64,000 nucleotides of DNA, taken from contig OZ020305.1 in assembly GCA_963971305.1 (NCBI GenBank), positions 45,655,750-45,719,749 on the forward strand, read 5' to 3'. Source of the stretch: Arcuatula senhousia (taxonomy: Eukaryota; Mollusca; Bivalvia; Mytilida; Mytilidae). The notes under the pieces are model-generated. The model saw only the letters and a program-made list of their open reading frames with translations, searched no databases and was not told where the DNA came from. Shown here piece after piece: positions 10,900 through 22,998 of this stretch. The translations under genes were made by a program, and so were the position numbers. Positions within the stretch are counted from its first letter, which is position 1. Each line of letters starts with the position of its first letter.

Positions 10900-12400
10900 C
10901 GATATTCAATATTCTTCAAAAATAAATATTTATAGTTAGCTGTATATTGTCTTGTTTTGATTAAATGAACCTATGGTCAAGAATGTTATTTCAAATTTTG
11001 ATTATTCAATCGGCGGCTTTCGGATAATTTATCTTTTTAATAAATTTCAATGATTTTGTTTGTGTCCCGAAGTTTGTTCGTCAACAACATTATTGTTTCG
11101 AAATAATATACAAATCATGTAAATATTATCACTACAAGTTCTTTGAAAACATTTTGTTTTATGTTTTATATACCTGGCCTGCTTTATTTTGTGGGTCCTC
11201 GTGAGAAAAGCAAACACACCCAGACGCATAATGCTATATACATGTACATATTACGCTTTCAGTACTAGTTTTAAACGCCCATTGATGTTTGACCAAATGT
11301 TACCCTCCTATTGGTTTGATGTCTGTCGACCTGTTCTCTGATGGGGAATCTGGTGGTTTCCAGAATATACCGTATTCATTCATGAGTTGATTTTAATTTC
11401 CGCGGATTTCTTGAAAAAACAACAACAATATATAGATAACATATAGCCTGAGAAAAGCATTATCAACTGAGGCGGAGCCGAGGTTGACAATGTCTTTTCG
11501 AAGGGTAGCAATCTACTCGATCACCTTCTCAGATTATGTTATTAAATTTATTATACTGAATCATTAAAGTACTTTTACGCACCGATTTTCAATTCTTTTT
11601 ATTTGTTTTCCCGAGTTAAACTGAAAAAAAAATGTTGCTCTATGAAATAACTTAAGAAAACATTTTTTTATTTATTTACAGTCTGTAAAGGGTAGTCTGG
11701 AGAATGAAAAAATCAAAACTTATTTTTTCTCAAAAACATTAGCCTATATTTTTTTTCATAATCTTATGAGTATCAAACAGACCTAACTAAAAATATAATA
11801 ACTTTTAAAAATGCTTAAATGCATTTTCTAAAAATCTAGATATTTACATTTGAATGGGAAATTCCCATAGTAAAAAAAGTACGGGAAAAAATCTCAAATT
11901 TCTATTGTGACGTCATATGACGTCAAAATGCACCCCTGATGCAAACAAAAACAAGTTGATGACAAAATACTTCTTTGGTCAAAGTATATAGTGATTTTTG
12001 AAAATTTTGCATCTTTGTTAGAAATCATAACATATGCACCGTTAAATTTTTGGGACTGTCTTCAGATTTCCGATCGTAACCGATAGCCAGTTATCTCGTT
12101 GCAGTCATAGGCCTTTGTCAATTTTGGTTGCATTGAAAATTTCATATAACTAATGATCAGCTTTTAGCTGGCACCAGACTTCATTTAATTCTTGAAATCT
12201 GTTCTTGAATAGAATCAAAACAACTAAAAATACATGTAAGAGGCGGTACAATAATCGTGATACTACTAAACTTGATCCTCCGCCCCCCCCCCCCAGAAAA
12301 ATCAAATTGGTTTTATTTCTAAGGATAAATTAAACTTATGTGAAAAAAAACCTTCCCGCGTTTGCGTTAGAAGATTTAACGTTGGGGACCGAAGAGAGTC
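10900..12400. other. No gene seen; AT-rich with small repeat-like motifs
   Basis: TGACGTCATATGACGTCA at about 11909 is a palindromic motif resembling CRE sites, but no gene start is visible next to it. A small inverted pair (CCTGAGAA / TTCTCAG) flanks 11448-11526. A run of C occurs at about 12282-12294. Confidence 0.4.
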
Positions 12401-12439
12401 GAACGTACTAAAACCTCAAATTTTGCAACGTCACAATAT

Positions 12440-12548
12440 TCTATTGTTTGACGTCGACGAAAAAAACATCGGCCCAAAATCGGCCCATGGCACTCCAGGG
12501 AGTATTTCAAATCGGCCTAAAATCGGCCCGTGGCACAGAAAAGGTTAA
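12440..12548 (-). mobile_element. Detached end of a second piggyBac-like element
   Basis: Read inward from TTAA at 12545-12548 the sequence is TTAACCTTTTCTGTGCCACG, followed by two GGGCCGATTTTNGGCCGA repeats and TGCCATGGGCC. This matches the organisation of the ends at 13001 and 17327 (TTAACC, then GTGCC-TGGGCC words). The other end of this element was not found. Confidence 0.6.
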
Positions 12549-13751
12549 TTGATTAATTCAAATTTGTTAGAAAAAAATCTTATGAAGTATAATAAAACGA
12601 AAACTCGTTTTCGCGGAATTCAATTTTTGCGAGTATAATCTGTACTTGTACATGTACATATACTATTAACAAGATTTTATTTTCGCAAATTGCCAACTAC
12701 TGTGAAAAAAAGAGACAATTGGATACCTGCAGGAAAAAAAACTTGTACAATATTTGAAAATCATTTTAGCTTTGTTGTAATTTTGTTTTCAGCAGATTAA
12801 ATAATATATTCAAGGCCGTTGAGAACAATATAACACCGAACAAGCAATTCTTAATAAAAAAATATAAGAATATTTTTTTCAGGGTCCAATTACATGAAAC
12901 AGAATCTAGACATTGCAATTAAATTCCATATTAAAGGAAGCTACAAATTTAACTTAAAATGGGCCTTGGTTTTTATCAAAAATTTTATTGAATCTTGATT
13001 TTAACCACCTGTGTGCCGTGGGCCTATTTTGGGCCTATCTTTTTGTACTACGTTCAGTGCCGTGGGCCTATTTAGGGCCTTTGTTTATTTTCTGACGTCA
13101 ATAACAATCACCTCCATGACGTTGCGTAACTTGCGTTTTACTTTCACTCGCACTGCATCGGTCGTATCCTGGTTCCCGGGACCGCGTTCCAGGTTTTAGC
13201 AGTAGTATATATTTGTATATGTGTAGCATACTGAATATTACGAGCGGGGACCAGTCTACATCGGTCGTTGTCGTAGTCCAGTCAAGATAAAAAGGCGGGA
13301 AACGTAAGAAAAAATAATATATTTCAAAACTGTTTAAGTAAAAGATCAAGTGTAAATAAAATGTTTAAAACTTAAATATACATCTTTTAGCTGTAGAAAG
13401 GGACATCTATACAATGTATGTAGCAACCTTTGCACCTTTTTTTATTTTTTAATATTAACAGCGTTGATTGTATTTCTGTTTTAACTCTCTTCCTAGGTAA
13501 CTCTTACAAATCTTAGATAAGTTGGTTGAACTTTCCATATCCTTTTTTAAATGTGCTGTCTTACATTTTAATAATTTCTTTAAAAAAAACAACAAACACA
13601 ATTACGCACACAAACCGAAAAAAAAAAAAAAAACCAGGACGTGTTCTTCCAACGTTCTGCTGTTCTTGTCACGTTCTCTGTCGCAAATGACGTCATATGA
13701 CGCTGATTGACTCTCCGGAGTACCAACGGAGTATTTTTTCAAAATCAAGAA

Positions 13752-16004
13752 ATGAGTGACACGGAGTCGGAGGAAGGAAGCATTTATGACAGCGGCAGTG
13801 ATGGGGAAATGGAGACGGAGATAGATAGTAGTGACGAGGACGATGACCCAGTGGTACCAGTTGAAAGATTACCCTGGTTTAGAATTCAACCACCTGAACA
13901 TTGAAGACGATGAGGAGGAACCTTTCAGAGAGAACTTCGGACCCAGAAACATGCCAGTTCGAACAAGCTCACCGGCAACATATTTCTTTCTATTTATGAC
14001 CTTAGATTTTATTAGGAGGCTTGTAACTGAAACTAACAGGTGCGTTAGAATAGGTTTTTAGATATTTAAACAGCATACGATATTTATCGTTTCTGAAAAA
14101 TGGCTGCTTTTCATCGCTGTTCTTATTGATATTTTGTCATGTATATTTGCCGACCAAAGTTTTTACATGCACAAGTTAAATTAATAGAATATATAAAGCT
14201 TGTCGTTATATGTAATGTTTTATAGGACGACTCCTATTTTGTTAACTAAAAACGTATTATACAACTTAAAAACAACCAAATTAAAGCCAATGTAGCACAT
14301 TTTTATACAAATCGCCGAAGCCGCAATGCTTTTATTATCCGCGCATTAGTAGACGATTGTCTCCTATAAAAATAGTGCATTGTAACAAGTTTTATTCAAA
14401 TGTAAAAAAACCCACACGCATTTTAAAAGACAGGTACACATTATATAAGTTATATAGGTTGTAACATCAGGTTTATAAAATATGAATCATGCCTTAGTGC
14501 GTACGATTTAACTTTTAGTTGATGGACGTTATTTTTTTTCAAAAATCTAGGCGAAAAAATATATCAAATAGGCCATCAAACCCCGAAGTCGAAAAAGCAA
14601 ACAAACGAACAAAAAAAATCAAACAATTTTATTGTGTAAATATATTCGATTTTTTTTTATTTAGATATGCTGCTAATTACATTAGAGGAAGAGACCAAAT
14701 AAGTCGATTTAGTAGACTGCATGATTGGTACAAAGTAGGAGTCGTAACTGTTAATGAAATGAAAGCGTTTTTAGGTGTTATATTAAACATGGGGTTAATG
14801 AAAAAAGCTACAATTGCAGAATATTGGAATTAACACGAAATACCCGAGCCAGGACACCAGATGGTTTAGAAATGTGTTTAGTAGAAACAGATTTCAAATT
14901 TTATTGAAATTTTTTCATTTGGTAAATAATGAAACTGTTCCTGATAGAGAAAGTCCGGACTATCAACCAACTTGCAGATTCCAATGCCTAATCGACCAGT
15001 TCAACACTTCATCATTACACCATCTCATACCAGCTCAGAACCTCAGTATTGAAGAGAGTTTAATTACGACACGCGGTAGATCCGTCATGAAACAATACAT
15101 ACCCACTAAAAGTGCAAAGTTTGGAGTTAAGGCATGGATGCTTGTAGAAGCCATCTCAGGGTATTTATTACAAATGTCAATTTATCCAGGAAAAAGATAC
15201 GACCGAACACCGAGAGGAACCCCTCAAGGAGAATATGTTGTGATGTCTTTATTAAGGGCTGCAGGACTGATCAGGAAATGGTTCCACGTTGTTTGCGACA
15301 GTTTTTTTACGTCCATAAACTTAGCACGAAAACTAATCGATTCAAGAACATACTTCACCGGAACTATTCGCCAAAACCGACCAATGCCCCAGAGTATTAA
15401 AAATCCGCAAATAGGTGTCAACGAATCGATTTTTGTTCGTCAGGGAAAGCTTTTGCTGTGTAGTTATCGCGAAAGAGCTCATCGGAAACCAGTCCGTATT
15501 ATTTCAACAAAGCAAAGAGCCGTACTAGATGGAAACAACAAACCGGATGTGTTGAACTTTTACAACAAACATATGGGTGGTGTCGATTTATGTGACATGA
15601 TGTTAAGTTTTTATGCAACCAACCGCAAAAGTATTAAAGTATGGAAAAAAGTTTGTTTCAACATCATTAATAGAATGGTTGTCAATGCATATATTTTGTA
15701 CTTGAAACAGTCATCAGACAGACCTCTTAAATCTCGCCTTCAGTTTACGCAATGCATTGTTGAAGAATTGGTAAGAGATCATTTGGTGGACAAAGACGCG
15801 GACATTGAGAATAGAATTAGAAATCGTGGAACTGTTAGAATAAAGATAAGGAAGCTGCCCGCCGCTAAGCAGTTGGAATGTAATGTTTGTTCCGACAGAT
15901 ACGGAATAGGAGGAAGACACAGGGCTAGAACCGCATGTACTACTTGTGGGAAAGGGCTACATAAAGACTGTATTGTGAATCATGTTTGTTTGAATGAAGC
16001 ATAA
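13752..16004 (+). pseudogene. piggyBac transposase (DDE_Tnp_1_7 type) with a spliced intron and two frameshifts
   Basis: Start chosen at ATG 13752, giving an acidic N-terminus (MSDTESEEGS), usual for the family; an in-frame ATG at 13707 is the alternative. Exon 1 runs to 14039, is shifted near 13896, then carries the RTSSPATYFF...ETNR segment. A 625-bp intron (14040-14664; GTGCGT...TTTAG) joins ETNR to YAANYIRGRD in frame. A second one-base shift lies near 14830, after which 390 codons are open to the stop at 16002. Catalytic segments: LSIEESL (expected Asp is Glu), VVCDSFFTS (Asp present), MGGVDLCDMM (Asp present). The C-terminus has the family's cysteine-rich zinc finger (CNVC...CTTC...HKDC...HVC). 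The frameshifts plus the D-to-E change argue against activity, though sequencing error could explain either shift. Confidence 0.88.
14040..14664 (+). other. Intron inside the piggyBac transposase gene
   Basis: Donor AACAG|GTGCGT and acceptor TTTTTATTTAG|ATATGC with a long T-tract. Removal reconstitutes an AGA codon in the conserved TNRYA motif, which is strong evidence that it is a real intron rather than a random break. Confidence 0.8.
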
Positions 16005-16019
16005 TTTTTTGTAATTTCC

Positions 16020-16025
16020 AATAAA
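16020..16025 (+). terminator. Polyadenylation signal of the transposase gene
   Basis: AATAAA lies 16 nt after the transposase stop codon, within a T- and A-rich 3' flank. Nothing else of note lies between here and the right end of the transposon apart from AT-rich filler. Confidence 0.6.
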
Positions 16026-17439
16026 TTAAGTTGCCTTTCCAAATTATCATTAAAGATGCTTTTTTTTCTCACATGCAATAATAAAGCATGTACTACTATC
16101 ATAAAAAAAGAAGCAAAGAAGTACAAATGAAGCATTCGAATGCCAGAAGTTAGAAAAAGCAAAGACGAAATTTGATACCAAAAAAAAGAAACAACACCAT
16201 TTAACAGATGACATAAAAAAAGACATATAGCAACAAAACTGCAATGATTTTTGAGTGTCGACAAATTTAAAAAATACGTGTGTATAGTCACGTACATCAA
16301 TACATTTAAGAGTCGATCTATCCAGAAGTTCAAGGAACAATAAGAATTAGAACTTAGATATATATGCAAGATTCAATATCATATCAAAAACATGTAACAT
16401 TGCTGCAAAGAAAAAGTACCAATAACTTACAGGTACGATCTACACGGTTTAAAAAAAACACTGTCAAAATTGTTATGTGTTACTTAAAAGACGGAACACC
16501 CTTTGTATCTAATTTTAAACACAAAAAAAACAATACGCATAATAAAAGCTAACAAATAAATACCCCGCCCCCAAATGTGTGAAAATTTCATGAAAATCCA
16601 TCAAGGTGTTTAGGTGGAGTTGCGGATAAGAGATGGGTACCCGACTAAGTCCATGTTTTGCTATGGGAAAGCCCAAGAATCATTCTGATCAAATTTTAAA
16701 AAAGGAGGTGCACATCTACAGTATGTTAAAAAGATCGTGTGAAAGTTTCATAAATATTAAACAGAAAACAGAAAATAAACAAAACCACAAATGCTTAATT
16801 ACATTGACATACTGAACGCGTGGTCTAAATTTAGAAACTTGAAACGCAAAATACGGACTTCATGCACTTGAAGACACAAATTTTATGTATTGATTCAAAA
16901 CTGGTCCTGGCACTGAATATGACAAGGAATTCTGAAAATAATATCGCAGAACTCTTTTGGTTTATTTGATGAATGAATTTCGGCAACGTATGCAAAAATT
17001 GCCGATAAATTTCAAATTATTTTGCTTATGGTTTAACGATAATGTCGAGATGTAATACAATAACAAAATAACATAATTTCTTCTTTAAGCCCTTAAAGTT
17101 AAGTTAGTTTATGTAATTAAACAGACCCAAACTTATTAATTTTTGTTGCGGGAACATTCCTTTCGGAATTCCTTGCTACACATGAACCATCGACGTTATT
17201 CAATTGTTGACGTCACAGTGCCAAAATTCTTGTGTACATATCAAAAATATAGCTTGGCACTGAACGTAGAAATCCGCGAAAATGCCATGGCACTGAAAAG
17301 GAACATATTTTGACAGCAGAGGGTTAAGTAATAAAATATTTTTAAGAAGGATTTCTGCTGTAGAATAATGCTAATTTCGAGAAAAATATTTCGAATTGAC
17401 ACCTTTAAGAAATAAATATTTTTTTCCAAAATTCGCTCC

Positions 17440-17991
17440 TTAAGGTAGATGGGATGTCTAAAAAAATATCCATAGAATTTTCTTTAATTTTTGTCACAGC
17501 TAGCATAAGACTGGTACTATAAATCTCAATAATAAAATTAAAAGTTCACCAGAAGAATATTTGTAGAAACTGCTTTGAAAAATGCATGATTTTAGTAATT
17601 TTTATATAGGATCAATAGGGAAAATTCAAATTTTCTTTATCTAAAAAAATCTACTCCATAGATTTATCTAAAAATCTGAGAAAATCTTTGTTTTGTATGG
17701 ATTTTTAAGTTTACTAAATAAAAAATAAAGTTCACCATCCAATTTTTTGAAAAAAGTGAAAAATGTGTATTTCCCCTATTATTTCTAAACAAATTACCTC
17801 CCCTTAAAAAGTACGGGAAAATATTAAATTATGAAAAGAAGGTGTATTTTATCCAATTTTTTGTTGTAATTATCCATTTAATGTTCACCTAGCCCAATAG
17901 AAATCAATTAGAGTAATAAGCGTTATAAATTTTAAAGTTATGATAGATGTGCAAAAAATATGCTCAGTGAAAGGCACCCCATCTACCTTAA
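17440..17991. mobile_element. TTAA-flanked MITE, 552 bp
   Basis: TTAAGGTAGATGGGATGTC at the left is mirrored by GGCACCCCATCTACCTTAA at the right. TTAA at both edges is the probable target duplication. The AT-rich interior has no coding potential. It lies 113 bp beyond the end of the piggyBac element. Confidence 0.8.
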
Positions 17992-17999
17992 ATTATTCC

Positions 18000-18530
18000 G
18001 ACCATAACAATAAAAACAAAACAAAAACACACAAAAAAAACCACTTTCCGTTAAAGTTAAGTATTTGTTCCCTTAGACGCTTCACTTTTATTTTTTGAAG
18101 TGGTCTTACCTTCAGATTGTAGTTATTTCGACGTAAACGACGTATAGCTATCATTGTTTTAAATACATTGTGTAGGAAACAACTTAAAACTCTAAGCAAT
18201 CACATATTTCATAAATTGCATTTTCGTTTTGCATCGATCATTTTATAGTTACTCAATACATCAATTAAAAACTAAGTTAGAAGTTTTTTTTCAATCATAC
18301 TCCCATAGACATATCAATACCTTACTAGAAAAGAGAAACAGTACAAACAAACAAATGTGATGCATTTTAGAATTATATTTGTTAATTGCATTGAGATGTT
18401 ATTGAAATGTCAGGTATCATTCAGTAAATTTATTCCGTTCTAAAATAAATAAAATGGGCTTTTTCGAACTGCTGGATTTAATTCAATTAGTCTCTTGCAT
18501 ATGATCTACATAATGCAGGTCAAGTTTCAT
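18000..18530. other. No gene seen
   Basis: AT-rich sequence with short A- and T-tracts. No repeat family from elsewhere in the window and no credible exon. Confidence 0.4.
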
Positions 18531-18539
18531 TCAATTTCC

Positions 18540-18925
18540 CGAGAGGAGAAAGCCAGCAACATAGTCCATCTTGTAAAAGGCGACTTAAGGCCTTGATGTT
18601 CTGACGGCGGATCATTACTCATCACCCAGGACGATCAAGGTGGCTGAATAAAGGATGGTCCGCGGGGTTTTCATGAAAACTGACAAAAAATTGCTTACGT
18701 GCATGCAGAGTAAAACGCTTCACGCACGTAAAAATATTTTATGGATCGCCATGTAGTGCACCAGAGACTAAAATGTTCGCCCTTCCCATCCCAGTCTATA
18801 AAACTACTCCTTTGTTTTCCGCCCCAACCCCATATTTCTCATCATCATTTTATGTTCATTTTATCATCTCGCCCTTGTAAGGGTCTTACAAAACCTATAT
18901 AGTGTTGCTGAGGTGTAAAACACTC
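18540..18925 (+). repeat. SINE-like family A, old diverged copy
   Basis: The order of landmarks is kept (GTAAAAGGCGACTTAAGG, AGGTGGCTGAATAAAGG, CGCACGTAAAAATATTTTAT, TGTAGTGCACCAG, GTAAAACACTC) but with many substitutions and small deletions against the 6.4- and 35.25-kb copies. Confidence 0.7.
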
Positions 18926-19199
18926 TTGTTAAATTCCATTAAAGTCCTATAAATGACAGTTAGTATCTTGTTTTTAAGAAATATATATGTTTTGGGTTCT
19001 TTTTCCGAATCATCTCTTGGTACACGTAATAATGGTTGAAAAATTATTATACACGTTGTACATGAAGTTTGTTTAAAAAAATATATTTTTATGTCAATGC
19101 AAATCATATGCACCAACTTATTTTTAGTCTTCTTCGACGCAGTGATCGAAATGACATCACAATCGTCATTATAAGGCACCGGCTTCTTACATGTATGTG

Positions 19200-19900
19200 C
19201 GTTACATTAAAAATTGTTGATTCGGCAAACTTTTGCGTCAATTTATGAGAAAGAAGACCGAAGCCAAATGGGCAGTTTAGTTTAGTTCTCTAAAAACATT
19301 TTACCGCTCTGAATATAATTTACGCAAAACTGACAGTTGCTCTAGATGGACAGTCCAGTTTTCATTTCTCTCTCCTACCTTGTTTTTCTCTTTATCCTCC
19401 TCCATTGGTTGTTGGTATTCAAATGTCAACTGTGGGTTTTCGATTCTTACAATTCACCCGATACCAAATAGATTGGTCGTGCTGATTATTTAATAGAACA
19501 CCATGATTTATGTTAGCTGACGGAAGTGTATTGAACTTTTCTATACATTTCTGCAAATATACCTTTTATTCTCAACAATTTCACAAAAGTCTTCGGAGAT
19601 TTAAAATTGATTTTACAGTATCATTGAACAGAATGCCGACAAGCTATTTGTTGCATTGGTACAGTACATGAAAATTAACAACAACTACAATCATAAAACA
19701 AAAAATAGTGTTTACACCTATAGAAAAAAAACTATTGCAGATAGTGCTCAAATGTTCAGCTTATTTAGCTCTACAAAAGGTCGAAGTTGTCAAGGGGTTA
19801 TGGCCCTTTAAAGGTGAAATAAATGGGGGTTTTTTGCTGACAGAATGAAAACTATTGCAGATAGGGAAAAGCTTTTTTTTTGCTTAAAGATTCAACTCAT
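19200..19900. other. No gene seen
   Basis: AT-rich. CTATTGCAGATAG with flanking AAAAC occurs twice (about 19728 and 19847), a short direct repeat. No credible exon. Confidence 0.35.
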
Positions 19901-19969
19901 TTAGCTATACAAAAGTCTTCATAGGGTTGACATCAAGACCAGGTGAGCGATTCAGGGTCCTGGGAGCAT

Positions 19970-20195
19970 CTTGTTTCTGCATTTTACAACTTTTTAATTC
20001 ACGAACCATTGCTAGAGAAAGTCGTTGCATGGTTGAGTCAATTTTCTTCGTTTTGTGCACTCGGCTTCGTTTGTGTATGATTAAATGATATCGATTTTTT
20101 TGGCTTAAAACTATCCACAATATTTAATTGTATAAAGAGAAACTTCCAGAGGTACCTATGATCAATTTGTTTGTATTCTTTTAAGGTAAACAATG
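19970..20195 (-). pseudogene. Truncated duplicate of the SGNH-hydrolase gene 5' region
   Basis: On the minus strand this matches the start of the intact gene at 22090-22998: the shared 5' leader (CTTCCAGAGGTACCTATGAT, 20146 here and 23047 there), a deletion removing the start codon and membrane anchor, then DSTMQRLSLAMVRELKSCK, which includes the catalytic-serine motif of the parent. Just past that it runs into repeat sequence (GGTGAGCGATTCAGGGTCCT). It lacks the remaining catalytic blocks and cannot encode an enzyme. Confidence 0.8.
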
Positions 20196-20257
20196 CTTAA
20201 GTATACATCAACTGGTTTATCTATACATGAAATCTAGTGCACATTTATATCGTTATT

Positions 20258-20998
20258 GTCCCCCACCGCAACGCGGAGCGGGGACATAGAAATGCCGTGC
20301 GTCCGTCCGTTCGTCTTTCCGTCCGTCCGTCACACTTTTTGTAAGCACTCTCAAGGCTACAAATTTTGTAGGATTTTCCTGAAATTTATACCAAATGTTT
20401 ATATTACTAATACCTTAGACAAGTTCGAAAATCAGCATTTTTCAATAATTTTTGTAGGAGTTACGGGACTTTGACCATTGAAACGACTCTGGTTTTTTTG
20501 CCAAACAGACCTTATAAGCGCTCTCATCCCTACAGATATTTGATTTTCATTAAATTTATACCAATGTTTATATCGCTAAAACATTGGACAAGTTTGAACA
20601 TCAGCATGTTCCAATAATTTTTGTAGGAGTAAGGGGACTTTGACCATAAAAACAACTATGTTTGTTTTGCAAAACAGACCTTGTAAGCGCTCTTATCCCT
20701 ACAGATGTTGACAGATTTTCATGAAATTTATACCAAATGTTTATATCACTATTACCTTGGACAAGTTTAAAAATCAGCATTTTTCAATGACTTTTGTAGG
20801 AGTTCTGGGACTTTTACCATAAAAACGACTCTGGTTTTTTTTTTTTTTTTTTTGCAAAACATACCTTGTAAGCACTCTCATCCCTACAGATGTTGACAGA
20901 TTTCCATGAAATTTTTACCAAATGTTTATATCACTAATACTTTGGTCAAGTTAAAAAATAAGCTGTGTTCGATAATTTTTGCTTCACCGGCGGGGGAC
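20258..20998 (+). repeat. Dispersed repeat with CCGTCCGTCCG tract and ~170-bp tandem modules
   Basis: Starts GTCCCCCACCGCAACGCGGA and ends GCTTCACCGGCGGGGGAC, a weak inverted pair. After the CGTCCGTCC tract, four related modules follow, each with GTAAGC(A/G)CTCT, TACAGAT and ACCAAATGTTTATAT(C/T)ACTA segments. It is organised like the GCTCACCTG family but distinct in sequence. Not coding. Confidence 0.7.
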
Positions 20999-21499
20999 CC
21001 TGGAATTCCATTCTTGTTTATTATGGGGACAATCCCTATAACATTGAAAGAATAATTATATACGATAAAAATTATATAATAGATCCTCTGTAAGGAATAT
21101 TGCCTGACCGATTTACCCTGCCTAGACGATAAAAAACGCGAAAATCAGATAGCTTTATGACTTCAATAAGGCTCTGCCTAAAAATCGTTTTATTGTTAAA
21201 TTATACTCGTGGACGTGTAGTGACTACCTGGTTTCTGAAATTGTTTTTCTTTATTGGAGTCGAAAATAGGTACATTCTTGATTACAGAACCATACATGTT
21301 CGACCAATCCGATTCTTGATTTTACAGAACCAGTTATCAAAAACCAAGGATGACCAATGAAACGTAAAGTTTTCAAAGTTGGTTCAATTTAGATTGAAAT
21401 TAATCTTGTGTGTTAATACGTGGTAAAGGTTAAATGGTATTACGATCGCCACCTAGTGGTTACGATAAACCAAAAGGTGTTTTCCCCGAGTCTGGGTTC

Positions 21500-21905
21500 G
21501 AGACTAGAGCATGAGATGATAATGAAAAATATATGTGGTGGGACAGAAACAAAGGAACAGTAAAATTTTGAAGATCATTGAAAACGGGGAAAAGGTGGAC
21601 ATTAGCATATGTTGTGCACTACTTTGCGGTCCACAAAGGAATATTTTACGTGCATGAAGTTAGCATCAGTTTCCAAACACGTTGGTTCACTACGGTCCGC
21701 CGTCAAGCTTTGTGTATTATGACCTGATCATGACAAACCTGCGGACGAGGGCAACTTTATTTAGCCACCCAGATTACAAACCTTGTTCGCTATATGTGGG
21801 TTGAAAACTAACCCAAAATCAGAATCTCAAGACCCTAAGAAGCCGCTAACGACAAGCATAACTCTGATGTGGGCCTATTCGCCTTACGTGTGCCGCATGT
21901 GACCC
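21500..21905 (-). repeat. SINE-like family A, inverted diverged copy
   Basis: Reverse complement of family A: GTGCACTACTTTGCGGTCC, CACGTTGGTTCACTACGGTC, AATCTCAAGACCCTAAGAAG and GTGGGCCTATTCGCC appear in reverse order. It lies between the truncated SGNH copy and the intact gene. Confidence 0.7.
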
Positions 21906-22089
21906 TCTTGAATCCCTATATCGTTATGTCTTTTTTTCTTATTTTACTGGATTTTTTTTCTTTAATTACCGAATCGTAAAAGGTCCCACATTTTTTATCA
22001 AAAGTGACCAACAGAAGTGGAGATGTGGGTGTGTCTATGTAATACAACTAGACAAAGTACTTGAAGGTCTTTAATTCAACATATATTTT

Positions 22090-22998
22090 TCATTCTTTTT
22101 TTTTATATTCCTGAATCAATATTTTTGATACATTGTCATAGTAGGAATCTTTCATGTGAACGTTATCTGCATGTAGCTCGACAGAATCTGACATTGGAAA
22201 TACATCAAAATACTGAATTTTTGGAAAATCCTTCTTAATCATTTGCGCCATTAACTTGTTCCATATTTTAATTCTTTTATTCTTTTGAATATATGTGTCT
22301 GTTTTTACTGCATTTATCGACAGCCATGTGATATTTTTACATACTGGTTCTAGCAGACGTAAATATTGCCTCACGTTCTCGACGTACATGTGGTCATCTA
22401 AATCCGGAATAAGAACGTCGTGTATCCCCGTATTTATAACACATGCTTGTTTGAAATTATCTTTCATTGATAGATAGTGAGCTACAACTTCCTGTGTCGT
22501 CCGTCTGTTATCTGTTTGCCATGTAACATCGCGGGCAAACTCTACTGGTAAATACTCTAAGGTTTGGTGTAAACACCTACACTTAGTTGCGAGGCATGTT
22601 TTACAGTCCACACAATATGAATGTGTAAGTCCATACTGTCTAGGCCCTTCAGTTTTCGATGGCGGTATCCATTTCTTCCGACGTTGTATGCCTAAGTATA
22701 CATCTAAATTACATCTACTTGCCTTTTTCTGTATTTTACAACTTTTTAATTTACGAACCATTGCTAGAAATAGTCGTTGCATAGTTGAGTCGCCAGTTAA
22801 AAGCCAATTTTCTTCGTTTTGTGCATTCGGCTGCATTTGTGTGAGATTAAATGAAATCGATTTCATAAGTTGGGGCGAAAACGTTAACACGCTTGAACTA
22901 AATTTGAATTCTCCATGAATACATGAACTGACTATAAATGATATTATAACTAATCCAAATAAAGCATATTTGCACCACTGTCTTTTTTGAAAGTCCAT
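22090..22998 (-). CDS. Type II membrane SGNH-hydrolase-like protein, intronless
   Basis: A 302-codon uninterrupted frame, much the longest intact host-like gene here. Residues about 11-28 (YALFGLVIISFIVSSC) form one transmembrane anchor after a short basic N-terminus, so the rest should face the Golgi lumen or outside. The SGNH blocks are in order: GDSTMQ (G69-D70-S71, the nucleophile), NTGIHD (189-194) and DNVH (D278, H281). Cysteines at about 129-142 (CVDCKTC...CRC) suggest disulphides. The layout recalls animal PC-esterase/NXPE-like and polysaccharide-esterase-like proteins; a secretory-pathway ester or acyl transfer role is inference and the substrate is unknown. Start: the first ATG, directly before the basic region. 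ATTAAA about 15-20 nt past the stop may be the polyadenylation signal. Lack of introns plus a nearby truncated copy suggests local duplication, possibly retrotransposition. Confidence 0.82.
   Translation of the reverse strand: MDFQKRQWCKYALFGLVIISFIVSSCIHGEFKFSSSVLTFSPQLMKSISFNLTQMQPNAQNEENWLLTGDSTMQRLFLAMVRKLKSCKIQKKASRCNLDVYLGIQRRKKWIPPSKTEGPRQYGLTHSYCVDCKTCLATKCRCLHQTLEYLPVEFARDVTWQTDNRRTTQEVVAHYLSMKDNFKQACVINTGIHDVLIPDLDDHMYVENVRQYLRLLEPVCKNITWLSINAVKTDTYIQKNKRIKIWNKLMAQMIKKDFPKIQYFDVFPMSDSVELHADNVHMKDSYYDNVSKILIQEYKKKE

Larger units (their letters stand above)
13001..17327 (+). mobile_element. piggyBac-type DNA transposon, 4.3 kb, both ends present
   Basis: TTAA occurs at both edges (13001-13004, 17324-17327), with short imperfect terminal inverted repeats TTAACCACCTGTGTGCC on the left and TTAACCCTCTGCTGTC on the right (read inverted). 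Subterminal GTGCCGTGGGCCTATTT words repeat near the left end (about 13014, 13056), and TGGCACTGAA / CAGTGCC words near the right end. The interior holds a single transposase gene. Canonical TTAA target choice and TTAACC termini define the superfamily. The gene is broken, so this copy should be non-autonomous. Confidence 0.88.

Noticed and set aside
11900..11930. Palindromic TGACGTCATATGACGTCA as a promoter CRE
   Set aside because: No adjacent transcription start or exon; it sits in AT-rich sequence that looks like a dispersed repeat.
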